A stretch of DNA of 52,948 nt from Anaerobiospirillum sp. NML120448 (GCF_023050945.1 NZ_JALKIM010000019.1:1-52948), one strand, 5' to 3'; positions 27,972-37,376 are shown, counted from the stretch's first letter. The notes: generated by a model not told the origin, from the sequence alone. Made by a program: numbers and translations.

Positions 27972-28805
27972 ATACCCCATCTTAAAACCAAATCTAGCCT
28001 TAACCCTATTAATTCCTGGCATTAGGCTTTCCTGCCCACTCGCTTTTCTGATATTTCCTTATCTACCCTTGCACTCCCCATCTCTGCCTTGCCTTGATTT
28101 CCCCTTCATGCCTTACCATGCTGCCTTGCCAATCCTTGGCTCATCACTTGGGTTAGGCGCTGAAATAAGCGCTACATGCTGTGCCAGCACACTGCGCCTG
28201 CACACTGCGCCCGTACGGTACGCTGGCATAGTGCTAGAACTGGTCTTTGATAGGATAGGCTAATGAGAGGCTTTAGGTAATATTTAATTAAAAATCAATG
28301 ATAGCGAACATTGCAATTATGTACTTTTTACTGATCTAAGGTGGTGCTGGTGGTTTGAGCTTATAAGGCTAACAAACACAATAGCAGTAAGGCTTTAGGA
28401 AATGAAATTAAGGGGATGATGGGACTTTTAGGCTAGGGAAAATTTGCTAGGATTCAGCTTGGTTTTATTGTACAAAATGTGTGTTTTGTCAGTATATAGC
28501 GCTTATTATACTTGTATTACAAGAATAAAATTCATGTGATCATATCGATATTTTGCACAATTAATTGTGCAATTTTTGCGACATCGGTTACATGTAGACA
28601 CATCTAAGCTTTTCTTAATATATTTATTTTATTTACTTTATAGCACAGCACAAAATGTGCAGTTGTAGTTTTTGCACGCAAAACACAATTTGCGATAAGC
28701 AAACATAAGATACCTAAGCAACATAGGTATTAGAGTTTAGGATAGTTTTGTAGCGTATAGCGTACAACTTATTGTTGTGGCTATATATTTTTTAGGATCA
28801 GGTTA
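27972..28805. promoter_or_regulatory. Long lacZ upstream region
   Basis: More than 800 bp with no credible gene. The first ~290 bp is pyrimidine-rich on the + strand with a GC-rich AGCGCT/CTGCGCC block near 28157-28240. The second half is AT-rich and contains several symmetric sites: ACAAAA-N6-TTTTGT near 28472, CTTGTA-T-TACAAG at 28521-28533, and a perfect 20-bp palindrome at 28553-28572. TGTGAT at 28535-28540 resembles half of a CRP site. The lacZ Shine-Dalgarno is AGGATCAGG, just before 28806. Confidence 0.5.
28553..28572. promoter_or_regulatory. Perfect 20-bp palindrome upstream of lacZ
   Basis: TTGCACAATTAATTGTGCAA is its own reverse complement over all 20 bases. It lies about 230 bp before the lacZ start. 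Symmetry and position suggest a dimeric repressor or activator site. No regulator gene is adjacent. Confidence 0.55.
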
Positions 28806-31800
28806 ATGAAAAAATTAAAGCCTACCCTCTTAGCAGTTGCCGTTTCATCTGCTCTAGCTGTAATTGGCTGTGAATCAAACAATCAACAAACTAGTTGGAA
28901 TACTGGACCAGATACTGTAGTAAAAGTGCACGATGGTTCCTTACGTGTTTCAACCGATTTACCAAAAGCACGTGACCCTAAGGCTGATGTGTTTAAGGGA
29001 GAGGAATGGTTTGATCAATCAACTGCTTATGCCGTAAACCGTGAAAAAGCCCATGCTTCTTTCTATTCTTTTACCAACGAAGAAGATGCTTTAGCAAGAG
29101 ATCGTAGCCGCTCTGAAAACTACATGCTCTTAAATGGCACTTGGAAATTCTCCTTAGCCAACACCCCTCATGAGCGTAATAATGAGTTTTATAAAGTAGG
29201 CTACTCTGTTAACAAGTGGAAAGATATTCAAGTGCCTGGCTCTTGGCAAACTCAGGGCTTTGACCGTCCTTACTACACTGATACCCGTTTATCTTGGTTA
29301 GGTACTGAGGAGCCTGGCGTAGGTGTTTCCCCTACTGTATACAACCCTGTAGGTTCATATCGTCGTGACTTTACCACTCCAGCTAACTGGGATGGTAAGC
29401 AAGTAATCTTAAGCTTTGCTGGTGTAGAGTCCGCCTTCTATGTTTGGGTTAACGGTCAAAAGGTAGGTTATAGTGAAGATAGCTTTACTGCCTCAGAATT
29501 TGATATTACAAAATACTTAAATGCCCCAGGTAAGAAGAACGTTATTGCCGTTCAAGTCTATCGCTGGTCTGATGCTTCCTATTTAGAAAACCACGACTAT
29601 ATCCGTCTAAGTGGTATTTTCCGTGATGTAGCCTTAATTGCTAAGGACAAGAACGCCAACTTATTTGATTTTGGCTATACCACTGATCTTGATAAGGACT
29701 ATAAGGACGCAACCTTTAACTTTACCGCTAAAGTACGCACTCTCTTAGCTCAAGGTCCATCTGGCTATACTTTAGAGACCACCTTACTTGATAAGGATGG
29801 TAAGGCCGTATTTAACGAAAAGTCCCCTGTTGATTTTTCTAAGGTAGCAACTCTAGCCAATATGCATGGTGATGGTGCCACCTATGATCAAACCCCAGGC
29901 TATGCTGAGGTTAAGTTCACTAAACAGATTGAAAACCCATTAAAGTGGTCTGCTGAAAAGCCAAATCTTTATCGTGCTTTAATTACCTTACGTGATCCAC
30001 AAGGTAATATTATTGAGTCTACTTCCTCTAACGTAGGCTTTAGAAAAGTTGAAATCTTGAATAAGGGTACCAATAAGGCTCAAGTAGCTATCAATGGTAA
30101 GCCTATTGTTTTCCGTGGTGTTAACCGTCATGAGATCAGCCCAGAAAATGGCCGCTATATCAGCGAAGAGTCCATGATCCGTGACATCCTATTGATGAAA
30201 CAATACAACCTCAACTCAGTTCGCAACTCTCACTATCCAAACGAGCCTCGTTGGTATGAGCTTTGTGATGAGTATGGCATGTATATGATGGATGAGGCCA
30301 ATGTTGAGTCCGATTCTATTGACTCAGTATTACCAGCCTCCGATCCTAAGTGGATTGAGCCATCAGTTGATCGTATGGTATCTACCATTGAGCGTGCTAA
30401 GAACCACCCATCCATTATTATGTGGTCTTTAGGTAATGAGAGCTATGGTGGCGATGTATGGAAGATCTTAGCTGATGTTTGCCATCAAATGGATAATACT
30501 CGTTTAGTTCACTACGAAGCACATCGTGATATTCCTGAGGTTGATGTCTGGTCACGTATGTATCGCCGCGTCAATGATCTTACCAATCCAGATATGAATG
30601 CCAACCCATTAGGCTGGTGGGCTAAGTATGGTGATAAGCCAGAACTTCAATGCGAGTATGCTCATGGTATGGGTAATGGCATTGGCAACTTTAAGGATTA
30701 CTGGGACTTCTATAATCAGCACCCAATCTTACAAGGTGGCTTTATTTGGGATTGGCGTGATCAATCTTTAGAGATCCCAACTCCAGTTGACAAGATGTTA
30801 GCTGAAAAGGCCTCTAACCTTGAAGTTCGTTTAACAGGTAAACTCGTTCCAGGTAAGAACGGTAAAGCCATGGATGGTTTTGCCTCTGTTTACAATGATC
30901 CAAGTTTAGTATTAAGCGGCAACCAACCTCTTACCTTAGAAGCATGGGTAAAGCCAGCTAAAGATCAAGAGGCTCTTAATGCCCCTATTATTGTTAAGGG
31001 CGATGATCGTGCCTCCCGCAATGAGTCCTATGGTTTACAACGTAGCGTAGATTATGACAATGAAGGCAAGAAGGTAGTTAGCGATACTATCGAGTTCTAT
31101 ATCTTTGGCGGTGAGTTAAATTCTGACAAGGACATGTACGAGAAGTTTAGCGCCTCTATTCCTACCCCTGCTGATTGGAATGACAAGTGGCACCACATTG
31201 CAGGTGTTTACGATGGTCAAACCATGAAGTTGTACTTGGATGGCAAGGTAGTAGCTACTCAAATCAATCCTAAGGGTATTGCTGTAGGTCCAAACCCAGT
31301 AGGTGTTGGTGGTGTTCCTCTCTTTGATGCTACTAAAGCTGAGACCATGCCAACCTTTAAGGGCTTAATTGATAGTGTTCGCATTTATAATCGTGCCTTA
31401 GATCAAGATGAATTAGCTCGCACTGATCGTAAGGTTGATTCAAGCTCCTTATTATGGCTTGACTTTGATGGCACTACCAATAAGAAGTATGAGAAGAGCA
31501 CTTACTTATCTTATGGCGGAGACTGGGATGACATTCGCTCAGGCAATCCAAACAATAAGAACTTCTGTGCCAACGGCTTAATTTCTGCTGACTTCACTGT
31601 ACAACCAGAATTAGTAGAAGTTAAGAAAGGCTATGAGGAAATTGCTCTTACCTCAGAAAATGCTAAGAGTGGTAAGTTTGTCTTAGAAAACCGTAAGTTA
31701 TTTACCAACTTAAACGAATTTGACGCTACCTGGAACTTAACTGAAAATGGCGTAGTCATCCAGTCTGGTTCCTTAAGTGCTGAGGATCTTAATGTTGAGC

Positions 31801-32951
31801 CACTAGCTAAGAAGACTATCTCTATTGCCTATAGCCAACCAGAGGTTAAGGCCAATGCCGACTACTTCTTAAATGTCTCCTTTAAGCTCAAAGAAGATAC
31901 TCCTTATGCTAAGGCAGGACATGAAATAGCTCATGAGCAATTTGCTCTAGACTTCTCTAAGGATGCCAAGGTAGCACCTACTAGTGTAGACGTAGCCTCT
32001 ATGCCAGATCTCAAGGTCAGAGAGGAAGGCTTATTAACCACCATTACCAACCAAAGTGGTGATTTAGTAGTTACCTTTGACCGTGCTCTTGGTACTGTAA
32101 CTGGTATTAACTATAAGGGTAAGGACTTAATTGTTGACAATGACCATGGCTCAATTAAGACCCCAGGTATCATGCCAAACTTCTATCGTGCTGGCACTGA
32201 CTCTGACCTTGGCTACTACTACCAGTTTATGACCTCTAAGTGGCGTTATGCTGGTCTTAGCAAGAAAGTTGTTAAGGTTGAGACTGTAAAAGACTCTACC
32301 AAGCAAATTAGCTTCAAGGTAAGTAGCACTTTACCAGTAGCTGATAACTCCGCTTATGAGCAAGTCTTTACTGTATATGGTTCTGGCGATATTAAGATCG
32401 AGACTACCTTAAACCCAACCCAAGGTTTACCTATCATTCCAGAAATTAGTAATATGCTCACCATGCCTCGTGAGTTTGCTAACGTAAGCTGGTTTGGCCG
32501 TGGTCCTGATGAGAACTACATCGATCGTCAATGGGGCTATCCTGTTGGTGTATACAGCAAGGATGTTAAGGAGTTCTATACTGACTTTATTAAGCCTCAA
32601 GAGACAGGTAACCATACCGATGTTCGTTGGGTTGCTTTAACCAACAAGGATGGCTTAGGACTACTTGCTAAAGCTGAGTTAGGTACTCCAATGGAGTTTA
32701 ATGCTCTACTCTATACTCCAGAGCAATTATCTAACTACAACCATAGCTTCTACTTACAAGAGGGTGATATTACCTTACGTCTTACCAATCGTCAGATGGG
32801 CTTAGGCGGAGATAACTCTTGGGGTGCTATGCCATTTGAGAAATATCAGAACTTAGCTGATAAGCAATACAAGTACACTGTTACCTTAAAGCCTATCTCC
32901 TCTAATGAGGTCTCTGGTTTAAACCAAGATTACACCACTGTAATTAAGTAA
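28806..32951 (+). CDS. Lipoprotein beta-galactosidase with LamG insertion (GH2)
   Basis: A GH2 enzyme related to E. coli LacZ (about 1024 aa), predicted to hydrolyse beta-galactosides outside the cytoplasm. A lipoprotein signal ends VIGC (Cys22) with Glu at +2, so outer-membrane sorting is likely. LacZ domains are in order: jelly-roll (VPGSWQTQGFDRPYYT), Ig-like domains, and a TIM barrel with acid/base Glu545 (WSLGNES) and nucleophile Glu617 (QCEYAHGMGN), ending at GGFIWDWRDQSL. An extra ~240 residues (about 657-898) follow, with a LamG/concanavalin-like pattern (LTLEAWVKP, WHHIAGVYDGQTMKLYLDG, GLIDSVRIYNRALDQDELA). LacZ then resumes at YGGDWDD and runs to the C-terminal domain (GGDNSW). No permease or lac repressor is adjacent. 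Confidence 0.93.
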   Translation: MKKLKPTLLAVAVSSALAVIGCESNNQQTSWNTGPDTVVKVHDGSLRVSTDLPKARDPKADVFKGEEWFDQSTAYAVNREKAHASFYSFTNEEDALARDRSRSENYMLLNGTWKFSLANTPHERNNEFYKVGYSVNKWKDIQVPGSWQTQGFDRPYYTDTRLSWLGTEEPGVGVSPTVYNPVGSYRRDFTTPANWDGKQVILSFAGVESAFYVWVNGQKVGYSEDSFTASEFDITKYLNAPGKKNVIAVQVYRWSDASYLENHDYIRLSGIFRDVALIAKDKNANLFDFGYTTDLDKDYKDATFNFTAKVRTLLAQGPSGYTLETTLLDKDGKAVFNEKSPVDFSKVATLANMHGDGATYDQTPGYAEVKFTKQIENPLKWSAEKPNLYRALITLRDPQGNIIESTSSNVGFRKVEILNKGTNKAQVAINGKPIVFRGVNRHEISPENGRYISEESMIRDILLMKQYNLNSVRNSHYPNEPRWYELCDEYGMYMMDEANVESDSIDSVLPASDPKWIEPSVDRMVSTIERAKNHPSIIMWSLGNESYGGDVWKILADVCHQMDNTRLVHYEAHRDIPEVDVWSRMYRRVNDLTNPDMNANPLGWWAKYGDKPELQCEYAHGMGNGIGNFKDYWDFYNQHPILQGGFIWDWRDQSLEIPTPVDKMLAEKASNLEVRLTGKLVPGKNGKAMDGFASVYNDPSLVLSGNQPLTLEAWVKPAKDQEALNAPIIVKGDDRASRNESYGLQRSVDYDNEGKKVVSDTIEFYIFGGELNSDKDMYEKFSASIPTPADWNDKWHHIAGVYDGQTMKLYLDGKVVATQINPKGIAVGPNPVGVGGVPLFDATKAETMPTFKGLIDSVRIYNRALDQDELARTDRKVDSSSLLWLDFDGTTNKKYEKSTYLSYGGDWDDIRSGNPNNKNFCANGLISADFTVQPELVEVKKGYEEIALTSENAKSGKFVLENRKLFTNLNEFDATWNLTENGVVIQSGSLSAEDLNVEPLAKKTISIAYSQPEVKANADYFLNVSFKLKEDTPYAKAGHEIAHEQFALDFSKDAKVAPTSVDVASMPDLKVREEGLLTTITNQSGDLVVTFDRALGTVTGINYKGKDLIVDNDHGSIKTPGIMPNFYRAGTDSDLGYYYQFMTSKWRYAGLSKKVVKVETVKDSTKQISFKVSSTLPVADNSAYEQVFTVYGSGDIKIETTLNPTQGLPIIPEISNMLTMPREFANVSWFGRGPDENYIDRQWGYPVGVYSKDVKEFYTDFIKPQETGNHTDVRWVALTNKDGLGLLAKAELGTPMEFNALLYTPEQLSNYNHSFYLQEGDITLRLTNRQMGLGGDNSWGAMPFEKYQNLADKQYKYTVTLKPISSNEVSGLNQDYTTVIK

Positions 32952-32982
32952 TCTCTTAGTTTTCTCTAACTAATTAATACTC

Positions 32983-33020
32983 AAAAGGCCCCTACCTATC
33001 TTAAGGTAGAGGCCTTTTTT
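32983..33020 (+). terminator. lacZ terminator
   Basis: A 15-bp stem with one mismatch (32983-32997 / 33004-33018) and a 6-nt loop, ending in T residues. Confidence 0.92.
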
Positions 33021-33024
33021 ATCG

Positions 33025-33120
33025 CCACTAGCAGCGCCGCCCAACTGGCTGCGCCCTCTTGCTGCTCCGCCCAACAGTCTGCGCTGCCATGCTTGCTGTG
33101 CCTACTTGCTGCACGACAAG
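33025..33120. repeat. Degenerate GC-rich repeats between lacZ and ABC gene
   Basis: A block much richer in GC than its flanks contains two diverged copies of CGCCCAACxGxCTGCGC about 35 bp apart, several CTTGCTG words, and AGCAGCGCC. It resembles the other GC-rich spacers in the window and has no reading frame of note. Confidence 0.5.
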
Positions 33121-33139
33121 AGATGGGAAAGCTTGATTA

Positions 33140-34954
33140 TTATAAGCTTAGCTTGATGCTATCTTGATTACTTGGCTCTATGGTGTACTTAGCATCATTT
33201 TGGTAGGTAAGTACCAGCTTGTGCTTAGCAATTAAAGTAGAGCGGTGGCCTACTGAAATCATAATGCACTGTGGCAAATATTGATTTAGTAAGTCATACA
33301 CCAAGGATTCACTTTGCTCATCCATGGCTGAACTGGCTTCATCTAAGAACAACATGTCAGGCTGATTTAAGAGCGCACGCACAATGGCTACACGCTGCTG
33401 CTCACCTAGCGATAGAATATGGCTCCAAGTATCAACCTCATCTAGGTGAGGGATTAAATGCTCTAAACCTACCAGTTTAAAGAATTGCTCAGTACGTCCA
33501 TCTTCGATAGGGGCACTTGGATAGGAGGCGGCCAGACGCAATGAACCTTGAGGTAAATAAGGCTTTTGGCTTAAGAACAAGACTTTAGCCTCATTAAGAT
33601 AACGCACCTGACCTTGGGTATAAGGCCAAATTCCTGCCAAAGCCTTGATAAGAGTTGACTTACCACAACCAGAGGCACCACGGATTAATAAAGACTCTCC
33701 TGAGGATAAGTCTAAATTGACGTGATCTAACAAGAGCTTGTCTCTTGGGCTCTTAATTTGTAAGTCACGTACCTCAAGTTTGGTAGCATTCTTTTCAATA
33801 GCAATACAACGTAGCTTTTCTACCTCTTCCATGGATAAGTAAAATAAAGCTAAACGATCTACTACTGACTTCCAGGAAGCCCATGAGGTAAAGTTACTTA
33901 CTAAGGTAGACAAACTATCTTGTACTCGGCCAAAGGCTGATGAGATCTGCATAATAGAGCCCATAGTAATAATCTTGGCAAAGTAAAGAGGAGCTGAAAT
34001 TAACATAGGGAAAATTACAGCTGTTTGGGAATAACCTAAAGTTAAGAAGCCTAAGCGCTTAGTGCAAACAATTAACTTAATATAGTTAGCTACTAAATCA
34101 GAGAAGCTTTGACGTAAATACTTGTTTTCCTCTTCCTCACCTTTATACAAGGCAATAGACTCACTATTCTCACGTACACGAATTAAGGAGAAACGGAAAT
34201 CAGCTTCATAGCGTTGTTGTCTAAAGTTTAACTTTACTAAAGGCTTACCTAAGTAGAAAGTTAAAGCTGTACCTAAAATGGCATAAAGCAAGGCCAAATA
34301 GCACATATAGCCGTCAGGTAAATGAATAGACATACCCATGACAGTAATATCAACGGCTGAGGAGAGCTGCCATAGCACCACGCCAAAGGAAATCATCATG
34401 GCTAGATCAGTGGCAGTACCAATAATAAGCACAATGGTAGAGGAGACAAACATATTGAGATCTTCGGCAATACGTTGGTCTGGGTTATCAGTATTCTTAT
34501 CAGCCAATTGCAATTTGTAATAGTTGTCGCTCTCTAGCCAACGGGTCATAGTTTTGCCAGTAAGCCAGGTACGCCAATTAATAGCTAAACATGATTTTAA
34601 ATAGGCGTTGTAAACACTAACTACCACATGGATGGAAGCTAAAATTACAAAGATAATGAGTTGATGCTTAAAGCCATCAATATCATAGTTTTGGATAGTG
34701 TCCCAAAATTCTTTGTACCAACTATTAATAGAGGTAGCAATATAAACAGAGCCGCTTGTAAGTGAGATAATTACTACCAATAAAATCCACGACTTAATAC
34801 TGTCCTTACATCCCCAATAACTTTTGAGCATGAGAAAAAAGGCCTTAAGCGTGACCTTTAAAGGCAAACTATCAATACCTCTATGGCCATTTTGCACACC
34901 TTGAGTATTAGCAGTAATGTCACTAAAGGTATTTTCTGCTTTAGTAGTACTCAT
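33140..34954 (-). CDS. SbmA/YddA-type ABC transporter (fused permease-ATPase)
   Basis: A half-transporter that should work as a homodimer in the inner membrane. The 604-residue protein has an N-terminal permease of the SbmA/BacA type (about residues 35-380: NSWYKEFWDTIQNYD, LAINWRTWLTGKTMTRWL, NPDQRIAEDLNMF) and a C-terminal ABC ATPase: Walker A GASGCGKST, signature LSLGEQQRVA, Walker B MLFLDEASSAMDE. The conserved NxDQRI motif is typical of COG4178 (YddA, Mycobacterium Rv1819c). Proposed substrates of relatives include peptides, vitamin B12 and other hydrophilic compounds; direction and substrate here are unknown. It is monocistronic, convergent with lacZ and upstream of a HAD phosphatase gene. 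Confidence 0.9.
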   Translation of the reverse strand: MSTTKAENTFSDITANTQGVQNGHRGIDSLPLKVTLKAFFLMLKSYWGCKDSIKSWILLVVIISLTSGSVYIATSINSWYKEFWDTIQNYDIDGFKHQLIIFVILASIHVVVSVYNAYLKSCLAINWRTWLTGKTMTRWLESDNYYKLQLADKNTDNPDQRIAEDLNMFVSSTIVLIIGTATDLAMMISFGVVLWQLSSAVDITVMGMSIHLPDGYMCYLALLYAILGTALTFYLGKPLVKLNFRQQRYEADFRFSLIRVRENSESIALYKGEEEENKYLRQSFSDLVANYIKLIVCTKRLGFLTLGYSQTAVIFPMLISAPLYFAKIITMGSIMQISSAFGRVQDSLSTLVSNFTSWASWKSVVDRLALFYLSMEEVEKLRCIAIEKNATKLEVRDLQIKSPRDKLLLDHVNLDLSSGESLLIRGASGCGKSTLIKALAGIWPYTQGQVRYLNEAKVLFLSQKPYLPQGSLRLAASYPSAPIEDGRTEQFFKLVGLEHLIPHLDEVDTWSHILSLGEQQRVAIVRALLNQPDMLFLDEASSAMDEQSESLVYDLLNQYLPQCIMISVGHRSTLIAKHKLVLTYQNDAKYTIEPSNQDSIKLSL

Positions 34955-35107
34955 CTATAAATTCCTTAAATATGGCATAAAGTTGCAGCAACTTATGCCC
35001 CATAGCTACCATGTGGGCTAATAATAATATCGATCACTTAATTACTAAGCAAAAATTAAGTGGCTCATATTGTGCCATACAAAATTTAGCTTGCTATTAG
35101 GCATCAA

Positions 35108-35151
35108 ACAAAAAGCCTAGTACTATGTATCTAACACAACTACTAGGCTTT
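35108..35151 (-). terminator. Cof-type phosphatase terminator
   Basis: On the minus strand AAAGCCTAGTA pairs with TACTAGGCTTT (11 bp) around an 18-nt loop and is followed by T residues. Confidence 0.85.
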
Positions 35152-35180
35152 AATAAGCTTTACAAATAAATTAACCAAAA

Positions 35181-36122
35181 TTAAAGGCTAATGCCTAAAA
35201 GCTTTTGTAAATATATCGCAACGCCATCATCAAGATAATTGTAGGTATGATACTTAGCGACAGCCTTTAGACGAGGCATAGCATTGGCAACAGCCACACC
35301 TACACCCACCTGAGCAATCATTTCAATATCATTTTCTGCATCACCAAAGGCTACTACATTCTCAAGAGTAATACCCAATAGGTCACAAAGACGCTTTAAA
35401 GTAGCACCCTTAGAGCAGTCTTTATTCATAAACTCTAAGAAGTTAGCATGGGTACGAGCAATATTAAAACGCTCATTAAACTCTGCTGGGCAATGCTCTC
35501 TCATTTGATCAAGCTTACTTTCATCGCCTACGGCAATAATTTTATAAACCAGCTCTTTTGGATTAACCTCATCAGGGAACAAGATCTTTTCAAAAGGCTG
35601 CATAGAAGCAGCAATTTCCATCTCAGTAAAGACAATATTGCTCTCAGTTAATAATACACGACGATCGGAGTAGGCATGAATGGCACAGCCATTTTGAACG
35701 GCTAAGGCCTCAACATCAATTAAATCTTGAGCATTTAAGCAGTTAACACTTAAATCCTTAGTAATGTCTTCTAGGTTAATTAAAGCGCCACCATTAAAGC
35801 ACACGCAATAACCATGACCCTTATCAAGACCTAAAATATGAGCAAATTCAGCAATACTCTCTGGAGCACGTCCTGAACAAATAGCTACGGTAACGCCCAT
35901 ATCCTGAACTTTATGGATAGTATCAATTAACATTGGTGAGAAAGTTTTGTCCTCACGCAAAGTAGTACCATCTAAATCTAGAGCCACTAATTTAATAGGA
36001 GCTAAAGTCTTTAAATCAGGCAAAGTTAATTGAGCATGCTTAGCATCTTCATTAACCTCAACAGTCATATACTGCTGGTCGCGAATTTTTTGGGTATCGG
36101 CATCTAAATGATCTAAAGTCAT
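35181..36122 (-). CDS. Cof-type HAD-superfamily phosphatase
   Basis: A cytosolic haloacid-dehalogenase hydrolase of the Cof/YidA class, which dephosphorylates sugar phosphates, FMN or related metabolites. The 313-residue protein has motif I VALDLDGTTL (about residues 46-55), motif II in AICSGRAP, the conserved lysine in CSKGATLKRL, and motif IV GDAENDIEMIAQVG, with the C2 cap between motifs II and III. About 43 residues precede the domain (MTLDHLDADTQKIRDQQY...). An internal ATG at residue 19 is a possible alternative start. Substrate is not predictable. Confidence 0.9.
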   Translation of the reverse strand: MTLDHLDADTQKIRDQQYMTVEVNEDAKHAQLTLPDLKTLAPIKLVALDLDGTTLREDKTFSPMLIDTIHKVQDMGVTVAICSGRAPESIAEFAHILGLDKGHGYCVCFNGGALINLEDITKDLSVNCLNAQDLIDVEALAVQNGCAIHAYSDRRVLLTESNIVFTEMEIAASMQPFEKILFPDEVNPKELVYKIIAVGDESKLDQMREHCPAEFNERFNIARTHANFLEFMNKDCSKGATLKRLCDLLGITLENVVAFGDAENDIEMIAQVGVGVAVANAMPRLKAVAKYHTYNYLDDGVAIYLQKLLGISL

Positions 36123-36370
36123 AATACTAATAGCGCAGCAATCTCTGTCTTAGACAGTTTTAGCCACACTCTCCTTTTTTAGCTCGGTTAAAATTGTGGT
36201 ATTGGTAAGCGTAACTTCACTAAAGCTCTTATAGTAAGGGAGCCTCAGGCTAGAAGAAATTATTATTATACTGTTTGCCTGGGATTAATTGATGAGAAGA
36301 GCTAAGAAATTATTACTAGAAGGGCAATAAGAAAAAGAGAGGAAAGATGGTAGGACGTAGAAAAAAAATA
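36123..36370. other. Spacer upstream of the Cof-type gene
   Basis: About 250 bp between the Cof-type phosphatase gene and the inverted-repeat element. It should hold the phosphatase promoter (minus strand). I see no gene. An antisense frame running from here into the element lacks any recognisable feature. Confidence 0.35.
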
Positions 36371-36547
36371 CCACCTGTACGGACGACTTTAACGTAACCA
36401 ACAATAAATGTCTGTAATACCTGCAATGAAGTAGATCTAATGGCAGCATAGTACTAGTTCTCCACGCTATATCTACAATAGCCTGACAGAACACACTTTT
36501 TTAGTTAGTTACTACTTGAAAAGTTAATTCGTCGTCCGTACAGGTGG
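36371..36547. mobile_element. 177-bp MITE-like element with 17-bp inverted ends
   Basis: The ends are perfect inverted repeats of 17 bp: CCACCTGTACGGACGAC at 36371-36387 and its reverse complement at 36531-36547. The bases outside are a direct repeat AAAAAAATA (36362-36370 and 36548-36556), as expected of a 9-bp target-site duplication. The 143-bp interior has no complete gene, so any movement would need a transposase supplied in trans. The right-hand duplication lies in the T-tail of the rplI terminator, a plausible A/T-rich target. The family is unrecognised. The A-rich duplication is weaker evidence than a mixed sequence would be. Confidence 0.75.
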
Positions 36548-36583
36548 AAAAAAATAAGGCAGGATAAACCTGCCCTATTTTTT
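36548..36583 (-). terminator. rpsF-rpsR-rplI operon terminator
   Basis: On the minus strand an AT-flanked stem with core GGGCAGG / CCTGCC and a 5-nt loop is followed by T residues (one A-C mismatch). The T-tail abuts the inverted-repeat element. Confidence 0.88.
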
Positions 36584-36604
36584 CCATATAAAGTAATTTA
36601 AAAA

Positions 36605-37057
36605 TTACTTAGCTGGAACAACAACTACCTTAATAGCAGTCTTAACATCAGCGTGTAACTGAAGAGCAATCTCGTACTCACCGATAGAGCGGATTACACC
36701 CTCTGGCATACGAACTTCGCTCTTGTGAGCCTCAACGCCAGCGGCAGTTAAAGCCTCAGAGATGTCGCGGGTACCGATAGAACCGAATAACTTACCCTCG
36801 TCACCAGCATTAGAAGCGATGGTGATAGAGCCTAACTCTTCGATCTTATTAGCACGGGCTTGAGCAGCCTCTAATTCAGCAGCAATCTTAGCAGCGTATA
36901 ATACACGCTCAGCTTCGAACTTCTTTAAGTTCTCTTCAGTAGCTAAAACAGCCTTCTTTTGTGGTAACAAGAAGTTACGAGCATAGCCGTTACGAACTTT
37001 TACCTTGTCACCAAGACCGCCTAAGTGAGCGATCTTATCGAGAAGAATAATTTCCAT
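36605..37057 (-). CDS. rplI: 50S ribosomal protein L9
   Basis: A large-subunit protein that binds near the L1 stalk and helps keep the reading frame. The 150-residue protein has the N-terminal RNA-binding domain ([32 protein letters not shown] region, about 1-50), a long connecting helix and the C-terminal domain ([14 protein letters not shown]). It is the last gene of rpsF-rpsR-rplI, 71 bp after rpsR. Confidence 0.97.
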   Translation of the reverse strand: MEIILLDKIAHLGGLGDKVKVRNGYARNFLLPQKKAVLATEENLKKFEAERVLYAAKIAAELEAAQARANKIEELGSITIASNAGDEGKLFGSIGTRDISEALTAAGVEAHKSEVRMPEGVIRSIGEYEIALQLHADVKTAIKVVVVPAK

Positions 37058-37128
37058 TAGAAAATTCCTTTAAATCTTGCTTCGCCTAAAAGTTATTGTC
37101 TCAATAAAATTGAGGCAGTGATTAACAA

Positions 37129-37359
37129 TTAACGGCTGTGAAGATCGGTGTAAGGTAAAAGGGCTAAGAAGCGAGCACGCTTGATAGCAGTAGCGAGCTG
37201 ACGCTGATACTTTGCACTAGTACCAGTGATACGGCTTGGAACGATCTTACCAGACTCGGTAACATAGTTACGTAAAAGGGCTACATCCTTGTAATCGATC
37301 TCGGTTACACCCTCAGCGGTGAAACGGCAGAACTTACGACGATGGAAATAACGAGCCAT
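37129..37359 (-). CDS. rpsR: 30S ribosomal protein S18
   Basis: A small-subunit protein that binds as a heterodimer with S6. The 76-residue protein has the typical [11 protein letters not shown] start, the [20 protein letters not shown] core and the LLPYTD end. It lies 17 bp after rpsF. In E. coli, priB separates these two genes. Here there is no room for priB, so this genome lacks it at this locus. Confidence 0.97.
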   Translation of the reverse strand: MARYFHRRKFCRFTAEGVTEIDYKDVALLRNYVTESGKIVPSRITGTSAKYQRQLATAIKRARFLALLPYTDLHSR

Positions 37360-37376
37360 TATTCTAGTCCTCCAAA

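Noticed and set aside
27895-28263. 122-codon frame after the symporter gene
   Set aside because: It runs through the symporter terminator, has no ribosome binding site and encodes compositionally skewed Leu/Pro/Ser sequence.
36285-36494. 69-codon minus-strand frame overlapping the inverted-repeat element, as a possible transposase remnant
   Set aside because: It starts inside the element and crosses its terminal repeat into flanking DNA. No transposase motif is visible.
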